From NCBI RefSeq assembly GCF_001870485.1, contig NZ_MDKE01000022.1, forward strand, positions 186,001-250,000: DNA of 64,000 nt, read 5' to 3'. The notes beneath the pieces were generated by a model, which was given only the letters and a program-made list of their open reading frames with translations, made no database searches and had not been told where the DNA came from. The translations under genes were made by a program, and so were the position numbers. The first letter of the stretch is position 1. Each line of letters starts with the position of its first letter. The DNA comes from Oceanisphaera psychrotolerans. GTDB lineage: Bacteria; Pseudomonadota; Gammaproteobacteria; Enterobacterales; Aeromonadaceae. Positions 54,547 to 62,775 of the stretch are shown piece by piece.

Positions 54547-55839
54547 ATGACAAGGATTATCGTGGTCGGCGGCGGTGCCGGTGGACTGGAACTGGTGACC
54601 CGACTCGGTCGTCAACTGGGGCGCAAGAGCAAGGCGGAAGTGACCCTGGTGGACCGCAACCGAACCCACCTGTGGAAGCCGCTGCTGCACGAAGTGGCGA
54701 CCGGCGCCATGGATCCGGGTATCGATGGCCTGAGCTATCGCTCCCATGCCCACAACCACGGTTTTGTCTTTCAGATGGGGACCCTCAGCAACATCGATCG
54801 GGACAACAAGACCATTACTCTGGCGCCGTTGCTGGATGACGGCGGCAAGCCGATGCTGGGCGAACGCACCCTGCCATACGACATTCTGGTGCTGGCGATC
54901 GGCTCGGTCTCTAACGATTTCGGCACCCAGGGGGTGCGCGATCACTGCATATTCCTCGACAGCCCGCAACAGGCCGAGCGTTTTCACGACGCGCTGATGA
55001 ACCGCTTTCTGCAATACGGTGAAAGCGAGAGCACCGACGACAAGGTGGACATTGCCATCGTCGGCGCCGGTGCCACCGGGGTGGAGTTGTCGGCCGAGCT
55101 GTACAATGCGGTAGAGTACCTCAGCGCCTATGGCTTCAAGAAACTCAGCCGTGACTGTTTGCGGCTGACGCTGGTGGAAGCGGGCCCGCGCATCCTGCCG
55201 GCGCTGCCCGAGCGCATCTCCGCCATGGCGCACAAGGAGCTGCGTGCCCTGGGGGTGGATGTGCGTACCGGCACCATGGTGGTGGAAGCCACGACCGAAG
55301 GCCTGAAAACCAAGGATGGCGAGCTGCTCCCGGCCACCCTGATGGTGTGGGCGGCGGGCATCAAGGCGCCGGATTTCATGAAGGAAATCGCGGGTCTGGA
55401 AACCAACCGCATCAATCAGCTGACGGTCGGGCCCACCCTGCAAACCAGCCGCGACGACGACATCTTCGTGATCGGCGACTGCGCCTTCTGCCTGCAGGAC
55501 AACGGCAAGCCGGTGCCGCCCCGGGCCCAGTCCGCCCACCAGATGGCGAGCCTGGTCTACAGCAACATCCTGGCCCGGCTCAGCAACAAGCCGCTCAAGC
55601 CTTACGTCTATAAGGATCACGGCTCCCTGGTGAACCTGAGTCGTTACTCCACCGTTGGCTCGCTGATGGGCAACCTGATGCGCGGCTCCATGATGGTGGA
55701 GGGGCGCATCGCCCGCACCGTGTATGTGTCTTTGTATCGCATGCACCAGGTGGCGCTGCACGGCTACACCCGCACCGGCCTCATGCTGCTGGTAGGCCGT
55801 ATCAACCGCTTTTTGCGGCCCCGGCTGAAACTGCACTGA
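54547..55839 (+). CDS. ndh: NADH:quinone oxidoreductase type II
   Basis: A 430-residue peripheral membrane flavoprotein that passes electrons from NADH to quinone without pumping protons. The FAD motif [18 protein letters not shown] is at residues 4-21, the NADH motif [17 protein letters not shown] near 175, [11 protein letters not shown] near 270 and [11 protein letters not shown] near 305. The C-terminal part ([31 protein letters not shown]) is the amphipathic membrane-binding region. Ribosome site TGGAGG precedes the ATG. It follows nagZ as in the E. coli hinT-ndh segment. Confidence 0.95.
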   Translation: MTRIIVVGGGAGGLELVTRLGRQLGRKSKAEVTLVDRNRTHLWKPLLHEVATGAMDPGIDGLSYRSHAHNHGFVFQMGTLSNIDRDNKTITLAPLLDDGGKPMLGERTLPYDILVLAIGSVSNDFGTQGVRDHCIFLDSPQQAERFHDALMNRFLQYGESESTDDKVDIAIVGAGATGVELSAELYNAVEYLSAYGFKKLSRDCLRLTLVEAGPRILPALPERISAMAHKELRALGVDVRTGTMVVEATTEGLKTKDGELLPATLMVWAAGIKAPDFMKEIAGLETNRINQLTVGPTLQTSRDDDIFVIGDCAFCLQDNGKPVPPRAQSAHQMASLVYSNILARLSNKPLKPYVYKDHGSLVNLSRYSTVGSLMGNLMRGSMMVEGRIARTVYVSLYRMHQVALHGYTRTGLMLLVGRINRFLRPRLKLH

Positions 55840-55875
55840 TCACCATCCGTCTTTCACTTAGAACAGACCAGCAAG

Positions 55876-55895
55876 GGCCCCGCGAGGGGCCTTTT
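55876..55895 (+). terminator. Intrinsic terminator of ndh
   Basis: GGCCCC-GCGA-GGGGCC with TTTT directly after, 37 bases beyond the ndh stop. A-residues upstream make it symmetrical. Confidence 0.85.
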
Positions 55896-56252
55896 GTTTG
55901 GTGCATAGATATATTTGTAGATGATTTTTTGCGCATATCGGTTTCGGCCGGAAAAGACCAGAACATGCTTCGATTGGGTCTGCAATGGAGGTGATGTAAA
56001 TATTTTGTAAACAAGGTGTGGGGAGGGTCAGTTTTTGGGTGTGAATAATTATGCTGGCTGAATGATTGCGGAATTATACGGTGCTAATTTTTGTCTTTTT
56101 ATTGGTTTTTAATGTTATTTTTTTGTTTTATGGCGCTATTAAGTTTTGATTTTTTCCCTGTATAGTGAATTCGTCATTTGCAAGCCGGAAAGGGTTTTCG
56201 GCGGGTTTATCTACCCATGGAGCAAATGATCCCTATTCAAGGAGAGCACGAA
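55896..56252. other. AT-rich leader before the racemase gene
   Basis: This 357-base gap is much richer in A/T than its surroundings, with long T-runs on the plus strand between 56090 and 56165. TATAGT at 56161-56166 is a plausible -10, but I found no -35 at proper spacing. The ribosome site AAGGAGAGC is at 56238-56246. An in-frame upstream start at 56178 is not supported. Confidence 0.5.
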
Positions 56253-57485
56253 ATGACCTTTAAACCGACCGTACTGGCCATGGCCCTGGCCGCCTGTTTG
56301 TCCACTTCGGTACAGGCCGCGCCCGAACTGCCGGTAACCGGCCTGGATACCGGCAGCAGCCAGTACAACACCGCCAATGCCTGGGTGGAGATCGATCAGG
56401 CGGCCTTCGAGCACAACATCAGCACCCTGCAGACCCTGCTCGACGGCAAGTCCCGGATTTGCGCCATCATGAAAGCCGACGCCTATGGTCACGGCATCGC
56501 CAACCTGATGCCCTCGGTGATGGCCGCCAACATTCCCTGTGTAGGCATCACCAGCAACGAAGAGGCGCGGGTGGTGCGCCAGAGTGGCTATGAAGGCCGT
56601 ATTCTGCGGGTGCGCAGCGCCAGCCCGCAGGAGGTGAGCGACGGTCTGCAATACGAAATGGAAGAGCTGTTCGGTGATATCGACGCCGCCCGCACCGCGG
56701 CGAAAATCGCGGGGGCGGCGGGCAAGACCCTGCGCTATCACCTGGGGTTGAACGCCGGTGGCATGAGCCGCAACGGCCTGGAAGTGGCCACCGAGGAAGG
56801 CAAGCAGGAGGCGCGCGAACTGCTGGCGCTGGATAACCTGGAGCTGGTGGGCATCATGACCCACTTCCAGTATGAGGATGCGGACTTCGTGCGGGCCGGG
56901 CTTGCCAAATTCAACGAGCAGTCCCAGTGGTTGATTGAAGACGGCAAGCTGGACCGCAGCAAGCTGACCCTGCATACCGCTAACTCCTTCACCACCCTGG
57001 AAGTGCCGGAAGCCCGCCTCGACATGGTGCGCCCGGGCGGCATCATCTACGGCGACACCATTCCTTCCTATACCGAATACAAGAAGGTGATGTCGTTCAA
57101 GACCCGGGTGGCTTCGATCAACAACTATCCGGCCGGTAACCTGGTGGGTTACGACGGTACCTATAGCCTGAAGCGGGATTCGCTGCTGGCCAACCTGCCG
57201 ATGGGCTACTCCGACGGCTATCGCCGGGTGTTCACCAACAAGGCCTATGTGGTGGTCAACGGCCACCGGGCGCCGGTGGTGGGCAAGGTGTCGATGAACA
57301 CCACCATGATCGACGTGACCGACATTCCGGGTGTGAAACCGGGTGACGAAGTGGTGCTGTTCGGCAAACAGGGTGACGCCGAAGTGACCCAGGGCGAGCT
57401 GGAAGACGCCAACGGCGCCCTGCTGGCCGACCTGTACACCGTATGGGGCAACTCCAACCCCAAGATCCTCAAGCGCATCCAATAA
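56253..57485 (+). CDS. bsr: Periplasmic broad-specificity amino acid racemase (Bsr-type)
   Basis: A 410-residue alanine-racemase-fold PLP enzyme with a signal peptide (ALAACLSTSVQAAP). The PLP lysine is in ICAIMKADAYGHG, near residue 75. LRYHLGLNAGGMSRNGLE, LHTANSFTTLEVPEARLDMVRPGGIIYGD and NLVGYDGTYSLKRDSLLANLPMGYSDGYRRV (catalytic Tyr) match the Vibrio BsrV group rather than cytoplasmic Alr. Such enzymes make non-canonical D-amino acids such as D-Met, D-Arg and D-Lys that affect cell-wall synthesis. It is a single-gene unit. Alr cannot be fully excluded, but export is clear. Confidence 0.92.
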   Translation: MTFKPTVLAMALAACLSTSVQAAPELPVTGLDTGSSQYNTANAWVEIDQAAFEHNISTLQTLLDGKSRICAIMKADAYGHGIANLMPSVMAANIPCVGITSNEEARVVRQSGYEGRILRVRSASPQEVSDGLQYEMEELFGDIDAARTAAKIAGAAGKTLRYHLGLNAGGMSRNGLEVATEEGKQEARELLALDNLELVGIMTHFQYEDADFVRAGLAKFNEQSQWLIEDGKLDRSKLTLHTANSFTTLEVPEARLDMVRPGGIIYGDTIPSYTEYKKVMSFKTRVASINNYPAGNLVGYDGTYSLKRDSLLANLPMGYSDGYRRVFTNKAYVVVNGHRAPVVGKVSMNTTMIDVTDIPGVKPGDEVVLFGKQGDAEVTQGELEDANGALLADLYTVWGNSNPKILKRIQ

Positions 57486-57524
57486 GTCATGTGGCGTAAC
57501 AGGTGTGGCTCTGTCGTCGTCTGT

Positions 57525-57646
57525 TGTCATTCCCGTAGATCCTTTCCTGTCATTCCCGCGAAGGCGGGAATCCAGGACTGGTGATGCAGAATGCTCAGAC
57601 GGAGGGGGCCAGCAAAGGCACCGGACCCCCGCCTTAGCGGGGGTGA
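57525..57646. repeat. Cluster of GTCATTCCCG-type palindromic repeats
   Basis: A partial unit GTCATTCCCG (57525-57534), a full hairpin GTCATTCCCGCG-AAGG-CGGGAATCCAGG (57549-57576) and an inverted unit CCGGACCCCCGCC-TTAG-CGGGGGTGAC (57621-57646). They resemble the pair after tamB (43081-43131). No gene lies here. Confidence 0.65.
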
Positions 57647-57717
57647 CGATAAGGGCAAACCAGCCTCAGAAGCCACATCGGTTACAGGATATGACTTTTA
57701 AGCGGCACGCTTGAGCT

Positions 57718-57754
57718 GAAAGCGGGGAGGGCAACCTTCCCGCTTTTTTGTTTT
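57718..57754 (+). terminator. Intrinsic terminator downstream of the racemase gene
   Basis: AAAGCGGGGAGG-GCAA-CCTTCCCGCTTTTTTG, a nine-base stem with one G-T pair and a six-base T-run. It separates the racemase and repeat region from the nap promoter. Confidence 0.85.
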
Positions 57755-57789
57755 ACGGCCACGCAACCCGTGACCTTTAGTGGTGTTAA

Positions 57790-57803
57790 TTGATCTGAAT
57801 CAA
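57790..57803. promoter_or_regulatory. FNR box upstream of the nap operon
   Basis: TTGATCTGAATCAA is a perfect TTGAT-N4-ATCAA site, 143 bases before the napF ATG used here. It implies induction by FNR under low oxygen, as for nap in enteric bacteria. NarP sites were not placed. Confidence 0.85.
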
Positions 57804-57945
57804 ACTAACCTCTCAAATACCTCTTTGTGGCTATTCTGCCTTGGCTATTAAAACTCCCCTGTACTAGAGTCAACGGCAACTTGGGTTTCAACGCTTTCCT
57901 GTTGTGTTCGCGAACAGTTTCCACTGGGTATATAGGGTATTTGGT

Positions 57946-58458
57946 ATGTCAGATTCTCAGGTTAATCTTTCTCGGCGCCAACTCTTTACCCGCCGAAACA
58001 TCACGGACACCCCTTCACTGCCATGGGTAAAAGCTGCGCAATTTACCGACCTGTGTACCCAATGTGGTGAATGCATAAAGCAATGCCCCACCAATATTAT
58101 TCGCCCCTCCGACGGTGGCTTTCCTCGCGTTGATTTTGAAGTCGGCGAATGTACCTTTTGTTACCAGTGTGCAGCGGCGTGTCCCGAGCCGTTGTTTCTG
58201 CCAAAAACCGAACCAGCCTGGCACGCCAAAGCGGTGATTGAAGCAGGCTGCCTGGCTAAGCAAAACATTGAGTGTCGAAGCTGCGGAGACAGCTGCGACC
58301 CCTTCGCCATCAGCTTCAAACTGGCGGTGGGAGCGGTCGCACAACCCCAGATAGACATGGCCGCGTGCACCGGCTGTGGCGCCTGCGTGTCGGTGTGTCC
58401 GACCTCTGCCATCACCATCAAGAATATTCAACAAGAGAGCGCGCATGTCACTGAATGA
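57946..58458 (+). CDS. napF: NapF, accessory ferredoxin of periplasmic nitrate reductase
   Basis: A 170-residue cytoplasmic protein with three to four 4Fe-4S motifs: CTQCGECIKQCP, CTFCYQCAAACP, CRSCGDSCD and CTGCGACVSVCP. It interacts with NapA before export. The ATG at 57946 begins the conserved MSDSQVNLSRRQLFTRR; earlier non-ATG starts give an implausible extension. The end overlaps napD by 14 bases. Confidence 0.94.
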   Translation: MSDSQVNLSRRQLFTRRNITDTPSLPWVKAAQFTDLCTQCGECIKQCPTNIIRPSDGGFPRVDFEVGECTFCYQCAAACPEPLFLPKTEPAWHAKAVIEAGCLAKQNIECRSCGDSCDPFAISFKLAVGAVAQPQIDMAACTGCGACVSVCPTSAITIKNIQQESAHVTE

Positions 58459-58756
58459 AGTTCATATTTCAAGCCTGGTGGTGCACGTGGTGCCACAACA
58501 CTTGAGCGCCATCAAACAGCAGATTGAATCTTTTGACGGTGCCGAAATTTATGGTGAAAGCGCAGCCGGTAAGTTGGTGGTGGTAATAGAAACCCGAAAC
58601 CAGGGTTATATCACCGACACCATCGATGCGATAAACCAACTCGACCACGTATTAAGTACCGCGTTGGTGTTTCATCAAATTGAGCGTGATCTCGATGATG
58701 AGGTTGGTAGCACTGAACAATTAATTCCGGATTTGAAGCTTGAGGGTGATGTATGA
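58445..58756 (+). CDS. napD: NapD, Tat-signal chaperone for NapA
   Basis: A 103-residue ferredoxin-fold chaperone. [22 protein letters not shown] and [23 protein letters not shown] are NapD landmarks. It binds the Tat signal of NapA until cofactor insertion. It overlaps napF and also napA (ATGA), so the three are translationally coupled. Confidence 0.94.
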   Translation: MSLNEVHISSLVVHVVPQHLSAIKQQIESFDGAEIYGESAAGKLVVVIETRNQGYITDTIDAINQLDHVLSTALVFHQIERDLDDEVGSTEQLIPDLKLEGDV

Positions 58757-61245
58757 AAATAACCAGACGTGCGTTTGTAAAAGCAAATGCAGCCGCTTCT
58801 GCCGCGGCCGTGGCCGGAATAAGCCTCCCCATTTCTGCCACCAACCTGATCGTCAGCTCGGATGAAACTGCCATTAAATGGGACAAGGCACCTTGCCGCT
58901 TTTGTGGCACCGGCTGTTCCGTGCTGGTCGGCACCCAGGATGGCCGCGTCGTCGCCACCCAGGGCGACCCCGAAGCCCCCGTCAACAAGGGGCTGAACTG
59001 CATTAAAGGGTATTTTCTGTCGAAAATCATGTACGGAAAAGACCGGTTAACCACGCCGCTGCTGCGCATGAAGAATGGTCGGTTTGATAAAGACGGCGAC
59101 TTCGCCCCGGTATCATGGGATCAGGCGTTTGATGTGATGGCGGAGAAATTCAAACAAGCCCTCAAGGAAAAAGGCCCCACCAGCGTGGGCATGTTCGGCT
59201 CGGGTCAGTGGACCGTGATGGAAGGTTACGCGGCCTCCAAGTTGATGAAGGCGGGTTTCCGCTCCAACAACCTGGATCCCAATGCCCGCCACTGCATGGC
59301 CTCTGCCGTGGTCGGCTTTATGCGTACCTTTGGTATCGATGAGCCCATGGGTTGTTATGACGACTTCGAGCACGCCGACTCCTTCGTGCTGTGGGGCTCC
59401 AACATGGCCGAAATGCACCCGGTACTCTGGACCCGCATCACCGACCGCCGTTTAAGCCACTCCCACGTTAAAGTGAACGTGCTGTCCACCTATTATCATC
59501 GCAGCTTTGAGCTGGCTGGCCGTGGCATGATTTTTCATCCTCAGTCTGATCTGGCCATCGCCAACTTTATTGCCAACTACATCATCGAGAACGATGCGGT
59601 TAACTGGGACTTTGTGGATAAACATACCCACTTCAAGCAAGCCACCACCGATATTGGCTATGGCCTGCGTGATGATAACCCCTTGCAGGTGAGCGCGAAG
59701 AACCCCAACTCCGGCGATATGTCCGACATCTCGTTTGAGGAATATAAAGCCTCGGTTGCGCCTTATACGGTAGAAAAAGCCGCCGAAATGTCCGGCGTGC
59801 TGCCCGAAGACCTGATTGCACTGGCCAAACAATACGCGGATCCCGACACCAAGGTGATGTCACTGTGGACCATGGGCATGAACCAGCACACCCGTGGCGT
59901 CTGGATGCAAAGCCTGGTGTACAACCTGCATCTGCTGACCGGTAAAATTTCGGAGCCGGGTAACAGCCCCTTCTCGTTAACCGGTCAGCCTTCCGCCTGT
60001 GGTACTGCGCGTGAAGTGGGTACCTTTGCCCACCGTCTGCCGGCCGATTTGCTGGTGGCCAACCCGGAGCACCGCAAGTTTGCCGAAAAAATCTGGCAGT
60101 TGCCCGCCGGCACCATTCCCGAAAAGCCGGGCTTTCATGCGGTACTGCAAGATCGCATGCTCAACGACGGCAAGCTGAATGCCTATTGGGTGATGTGTAA
60201 CAACAACATGCAGGCGGGACCCAACATCAACAACGAGCGCTTGCCGGGTTATCGCCACCCCGACAACTTCATCGTCTGTTCGGATCCTTACCCCACAGTA
60301 ACCGCGCAGGCGTCGGACTTGATTCTGCCTACCGCCATGTGGGTAGAAAAAGAAGGCGCCTATGGTAATGCCGAGCGTCGTACCCAGGCCTGGTATCAGC
60401 AAGTGTCGCCGGTGGAAGGGGCAAGGTCTGATCTCTGGCAAATCATGGAATTCGCCAAACGCTTCAATATTGAAGAAGTGTGGGATGAAACCCTGATGGC
60501 CCAGGTACCGGAATTACGGGGCAAAACAATGTATGACGTGTTGTTTGCCAACGGCAAGGTGGACAAATTCCCACTTTCTGAAGCACAGGAACTGAACGAT
60601 GACGCCCAGGCTGCCGGCTTCTACGTACAGAAAGGCCTGTTCGAAGAGTATGCCGAATTTGGTCGCGGCCACGGCCACGACCTGGCCCCCTACGATGTTT
60701 ATCACCAGGTGCGTGGTTTGCGCTGGCCGGTGGTGGATGGCAAGGAAACCCTGTGGCGTTTCAACCCCGAATATGACCCCTATGCCAAACGCGAAGGCCG
60801 GGACTTCTACGGCAAGCCCGATGGCAAGGCCCTGATCATTTCGGCGCCTTACGAAGCACCGCCAGAAGTGCCCAACGAGGAATACGACCTGTGGCTATGT
60901 TCCGGCCGCGTGCTGGAACACTGGCATACCGGCACCATGACCCGTCGCGTGCCCGAACTGTACAAGGCGGTACCGGATGCCCACTGCTATATCCACCCGG
61001 ATGATGCCGAGGCGCGCAACCTGCGCCGGGGTGACGAAGTGCTCATTCAGTCACCGCGGGGTGAAGTGCGTGCCCGTGTAGAAACCCGTGGTCGTAACCG
61101 CCCGCCGCAAGGCCTGGTGTTCGTCCCCTTCTTTGATGCGCGCATTCTGGTCAACAAGTTGATTCTGGATGCCACCGATCCGCTCTCCAAACAGACGGAC
61201 TACAAAAAATGTCCGGTGAAGATAACCAAGGTCGCGAGCGTATAA
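58753..61245 (+). CDS. napA: Periplasmic nitrate reductase catalytic subunit
   Basis: An 830-residue Mo-bis-MGD enzyme. The Tat signal is [15 protein letters not shown]; the 4Fe-4S cysteines are 48, 51, 55 and 83 (CRFCGTGC...LNCIKG), and Cys181 ([13 protein letters not shown]) is the molybdenum ligand. It reduces nitrate to nitrite in the periplasm with electrons from NapB. C-terminal TKVASV-type end and length agree with E. coli NapA (828). It needs MobA/MobB, and mobB is at 36986. Confidence 0.98.
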   Translation: MKITRRAFVKANAAASAAAVAGISLPISATNLIVSSDETAIKWDKAPCRFCGTGCSVLVGTQDGRVVATQGDPEAPVNKGLNCIKGYFLSKIMYGKDRLTTPLLRMKNGRFDKDGDFAPVSWDQAFDVMAEKFKQALKEKGPTSVGMFGSGQWTVMEGYAASKLMKAGFRSNNLDPNARHCMASAVVGFMRTFGIDEPMGCYDDFEHADSFVLWGSNMAEMHPVLWTRITDRRLSHSHVKVNVLSTYYHRSFELAGRGMIFHPQSDLAIANFIANYIIENDAVNWDFVDKHTHFKQATTDIGYGLRDDNPLQVSAKNPNSGDMSDISFEEYKASVAPYTVEKAAEMSGVLPEDLIALAKQYADPDTKVMSLWTMGMNQHTRGVWMQSLVYNLHLLTGKISEPGNSPFSLTGQPSACGTAREVGTFAHRLPADLLVANPEHRKFAEKIWQLPAGTIPEKPGFHAVLQDRMLNDGKLNAYWVMCNNNMQAGPNINNERLPGYRHPDNFIVCSDPYPTVTAQASDLILPTAMWVEKEGAYGNAERRTQAWYQQVSPVEGARSDLWQIMEFAKRFNIEEVWDETLMAQVPELRGKTMYDVLFANGKVDKFPLSEAQELNDDAQAAGFYVQKGLFEEYAEFGRGHGHDLAPYDVYHQVRGLRWPVVDGKETLWRFNPEYDPYAKREGRDFYGKPDGKALIISAPYEAPPEVPNEEYDLWLCSGRVLEHWHTGTMTRRVPELYKAVPDAHCYIHPDDAEARNLRRGDEVLIQSPRGEVRARVETRGRNRPPQGLVFVPFFDARILVNKLILDATDPLSKQTDYKKCPVKITKVASV

Positions 61246-61314
61246 CGTCATTACCGACCATCACCCAAGCCATTAGGGTGGCATGGGGTGATCAAAAAAG
61301 AATCGGAGCAGGTT

Positions 61315-61797
61315 ATGAAAAAAATCATCATGGCATTGGTCGCGGCAAGTGCGCTGCTGTTCGGTGCAGTACAGGCAGAAGATGCCAACGACATTGACAG
61401 CCAGGCCACCAGCAATCCGGGCGGCATCGGGGGAGTGGCTTCTTTACGGGGCATGAGCGAAATTGAAACCACTCGCCCGGCGGACGACTTCAAGCGTTAC
61501 CCCAAGGATCACCAATTGGACAGTAACTATGTGTATCAGCCACCCCTGGTGCCTCATACCATTCGCAACTATGAAGTGTCGTTAAACGCCAACAAGTGTC
61601 TTTCCTGTCACAGCTGGAAGAACGCCAAGGAAATGGGCGCCACCAAAATCAGCGTGACTCACTATGTGAATCGTCAGGAACAGGTGCTGTCGGATGTGTC
61701 GCCGCGTCGTTACTTCTGTTTGCAGTGTCACGTGCCCCAGGCCGATGCCAAACCTTTGGTTGATAACAGCTTCCAGAGCGTCGATTCACTGCGGTAA
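61315..61797 (+). CDS. napB: NapB, diheme cytochrome c subunit
   Basis: A 160-residue exported protein (signal ALVAASALLFGAVQA) with two haem sites, CLSCH and CLQCH. It passes electrons from NapC to NapA. RBS CGGAGCAGG precedes the ATG. It is 69 bases after napA. Confidence 0.95.
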   Translation: MKKIIMALVAASALLFGAVQAEDANDIDSQATSNPGGIGGVASLRGMSEIETTRPADDFKRYPKDHQLDSNYVYQPPLVPHTIRNYEVSLNANKCLSCHSWKNAKEMGATKISVTHYVNRQEQVLSDVSPRRYFCLQCHVPQADAKPLVDNSFQSVDSLR

Positions 61798-61823
61798 CAC
61801 AACGCGACTTGAGAGTGAGCGTC

Positions 61824-62399
61824 ATGAAATTATTAAAAAGATTCTGGAAGCGTTTATCCACACCCAGCAAGGCCGCGGCAGGAGTTGTGTTGCTGATGGG
61901 CTTTATCGGCGGCTTGCTGTTCTGGGGTGCCTTCAACACCGGCATGGAAGCCACCAATACGGAGCAGTTCTGTTCCGGCTGTCATGCCCCCATCGTGAAG
62001 GAGATCCGTGAAACCATTCACTACTCCAACCGTTCGGGCGTGCGAGCCATCTGTTCCGACTGCCACGTACCCCATAACTGGACCGACAAGATCGTGCGCA
62101 AGGTGCAGGCATCCAAAGAGCTGGCCTTTCACTTCATCGGCACCATTGATACGGAAGAAAAGTTCAAGGAGAGGCGCGGGCATTTGGCGCATCGCGAGTG
62201 GCAACGCATGAAAGAGAACAACTCGCAGGAGTGCCGTAACTGTCACCAGTTCGACTACATGGACTTCTCGGAGCAGGGCCCGCGTGCCGTCAGGCAGCAC
62301 TCTACCGCTCTGGCCGGTGGCGACAAAACCTGTGTGGATTGCCACAAGGGCATAGCCCATAAACTGCCGGACATGAGAGACGTCGCCGGCTGGCAATAA
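61824..62399 (+). CDS. napC: NapC, membrane tetraheme quinol dehydrogenase
   Basis: A 191-residue NapC/NirT-family protein with one N-terminal anchor (AAAGVVLLMGFIGGLLFWGAF) and four CXXCH haem sites: CSGCH, CSDCH, CRNCH and CVDCH. It oxidises quinol and reduces NapB. No napGH follows, so this is the napFDABC layout that relies on NapC alone. Confidence 0.95.
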   Translation: MKLLKRFWKRLSTPSKAAAGVVLLMGFIGGLLFWGAFNTGMEATNTEQFCSGCHAPIVKEIRETIHYSNRSGVRAICSDCHVPHNWTDKIVRKVQASKELAFHFIGTIDTEEKFKERRGHLAHREWQRMKENNSQECRNCHQFDYMDFSEQGPRAVRQHSTALAGGDKTCVDCHKGIAHKLPDMRDVAGWQ

Positions 62400-62429
62400 G
62401 CCTGGAACGAGAACAAGAGGGGGAAGCGA

Positions 62430-62567
62430 ATGGGGACTTTAGAATACGTAATGTGGCATATCCTGGGGTACGCCGCGATACCTGCGATTATCCTGGCCGG
62501 GTTTCTTGCCGTTGCTGCCGTGTGCATCGGCATTTTGTCTGTAAGTAAAGATAAGCAGATTGATTGA
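62430..62567 (+). CDS. Small membrane protein, TIGR02808-like, at the end of the nap operon
   Basis: A 45-residue protein starting MGTLEYVMWHILGYAAIPA with one membrane helix (AAIPAIILAGFLAVAAVCIGIL) and a charged tail. It matches the short TIGR02808 type that is often found beside nap genes in vibrios and relatives. Ribosome site GGGGGAAGCG is upstream; it is 30 bases after napC. Function is unknown; it is unrelated by eye to NapE, though of similar size. Confidence 0.75.
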   Translation: MGTLEYVMWHILGYAAIPAIILAGFLAVAAVCIGILSVSKDKQID

Positions 62568-62655
62568 TACTGCCTGAGATAACAGGCTGAAAGCAAAAAA
62601 GCGGGGAGGGTGACCCAAGCCATTCCCCTTTCGTGTGCATGGCTTGAGGCGGGGA

Positions 62656-62687
62656 AAATGGGCGACGTAATGTTGCCCATTTTTTTT
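62656..62687 (+). terminator. Intrinsic terminator of the nap operon
   Basis: AATGGGC (62657-62663) pairs with GCCCATT (62675-62681), the stem extended by GAC/GTT, followed by eight T. It is about 90 bases after the small membrane protein. Confidence 0.85.
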
Positions 62688-62775
62688 CATTTATATATCA
62701 GTTGATTATGGTTGATTTGCTTGTATCTCGGCCAGCTCGTGCTGCCATCCATCTCTCTACGTATACACAGTGCCC

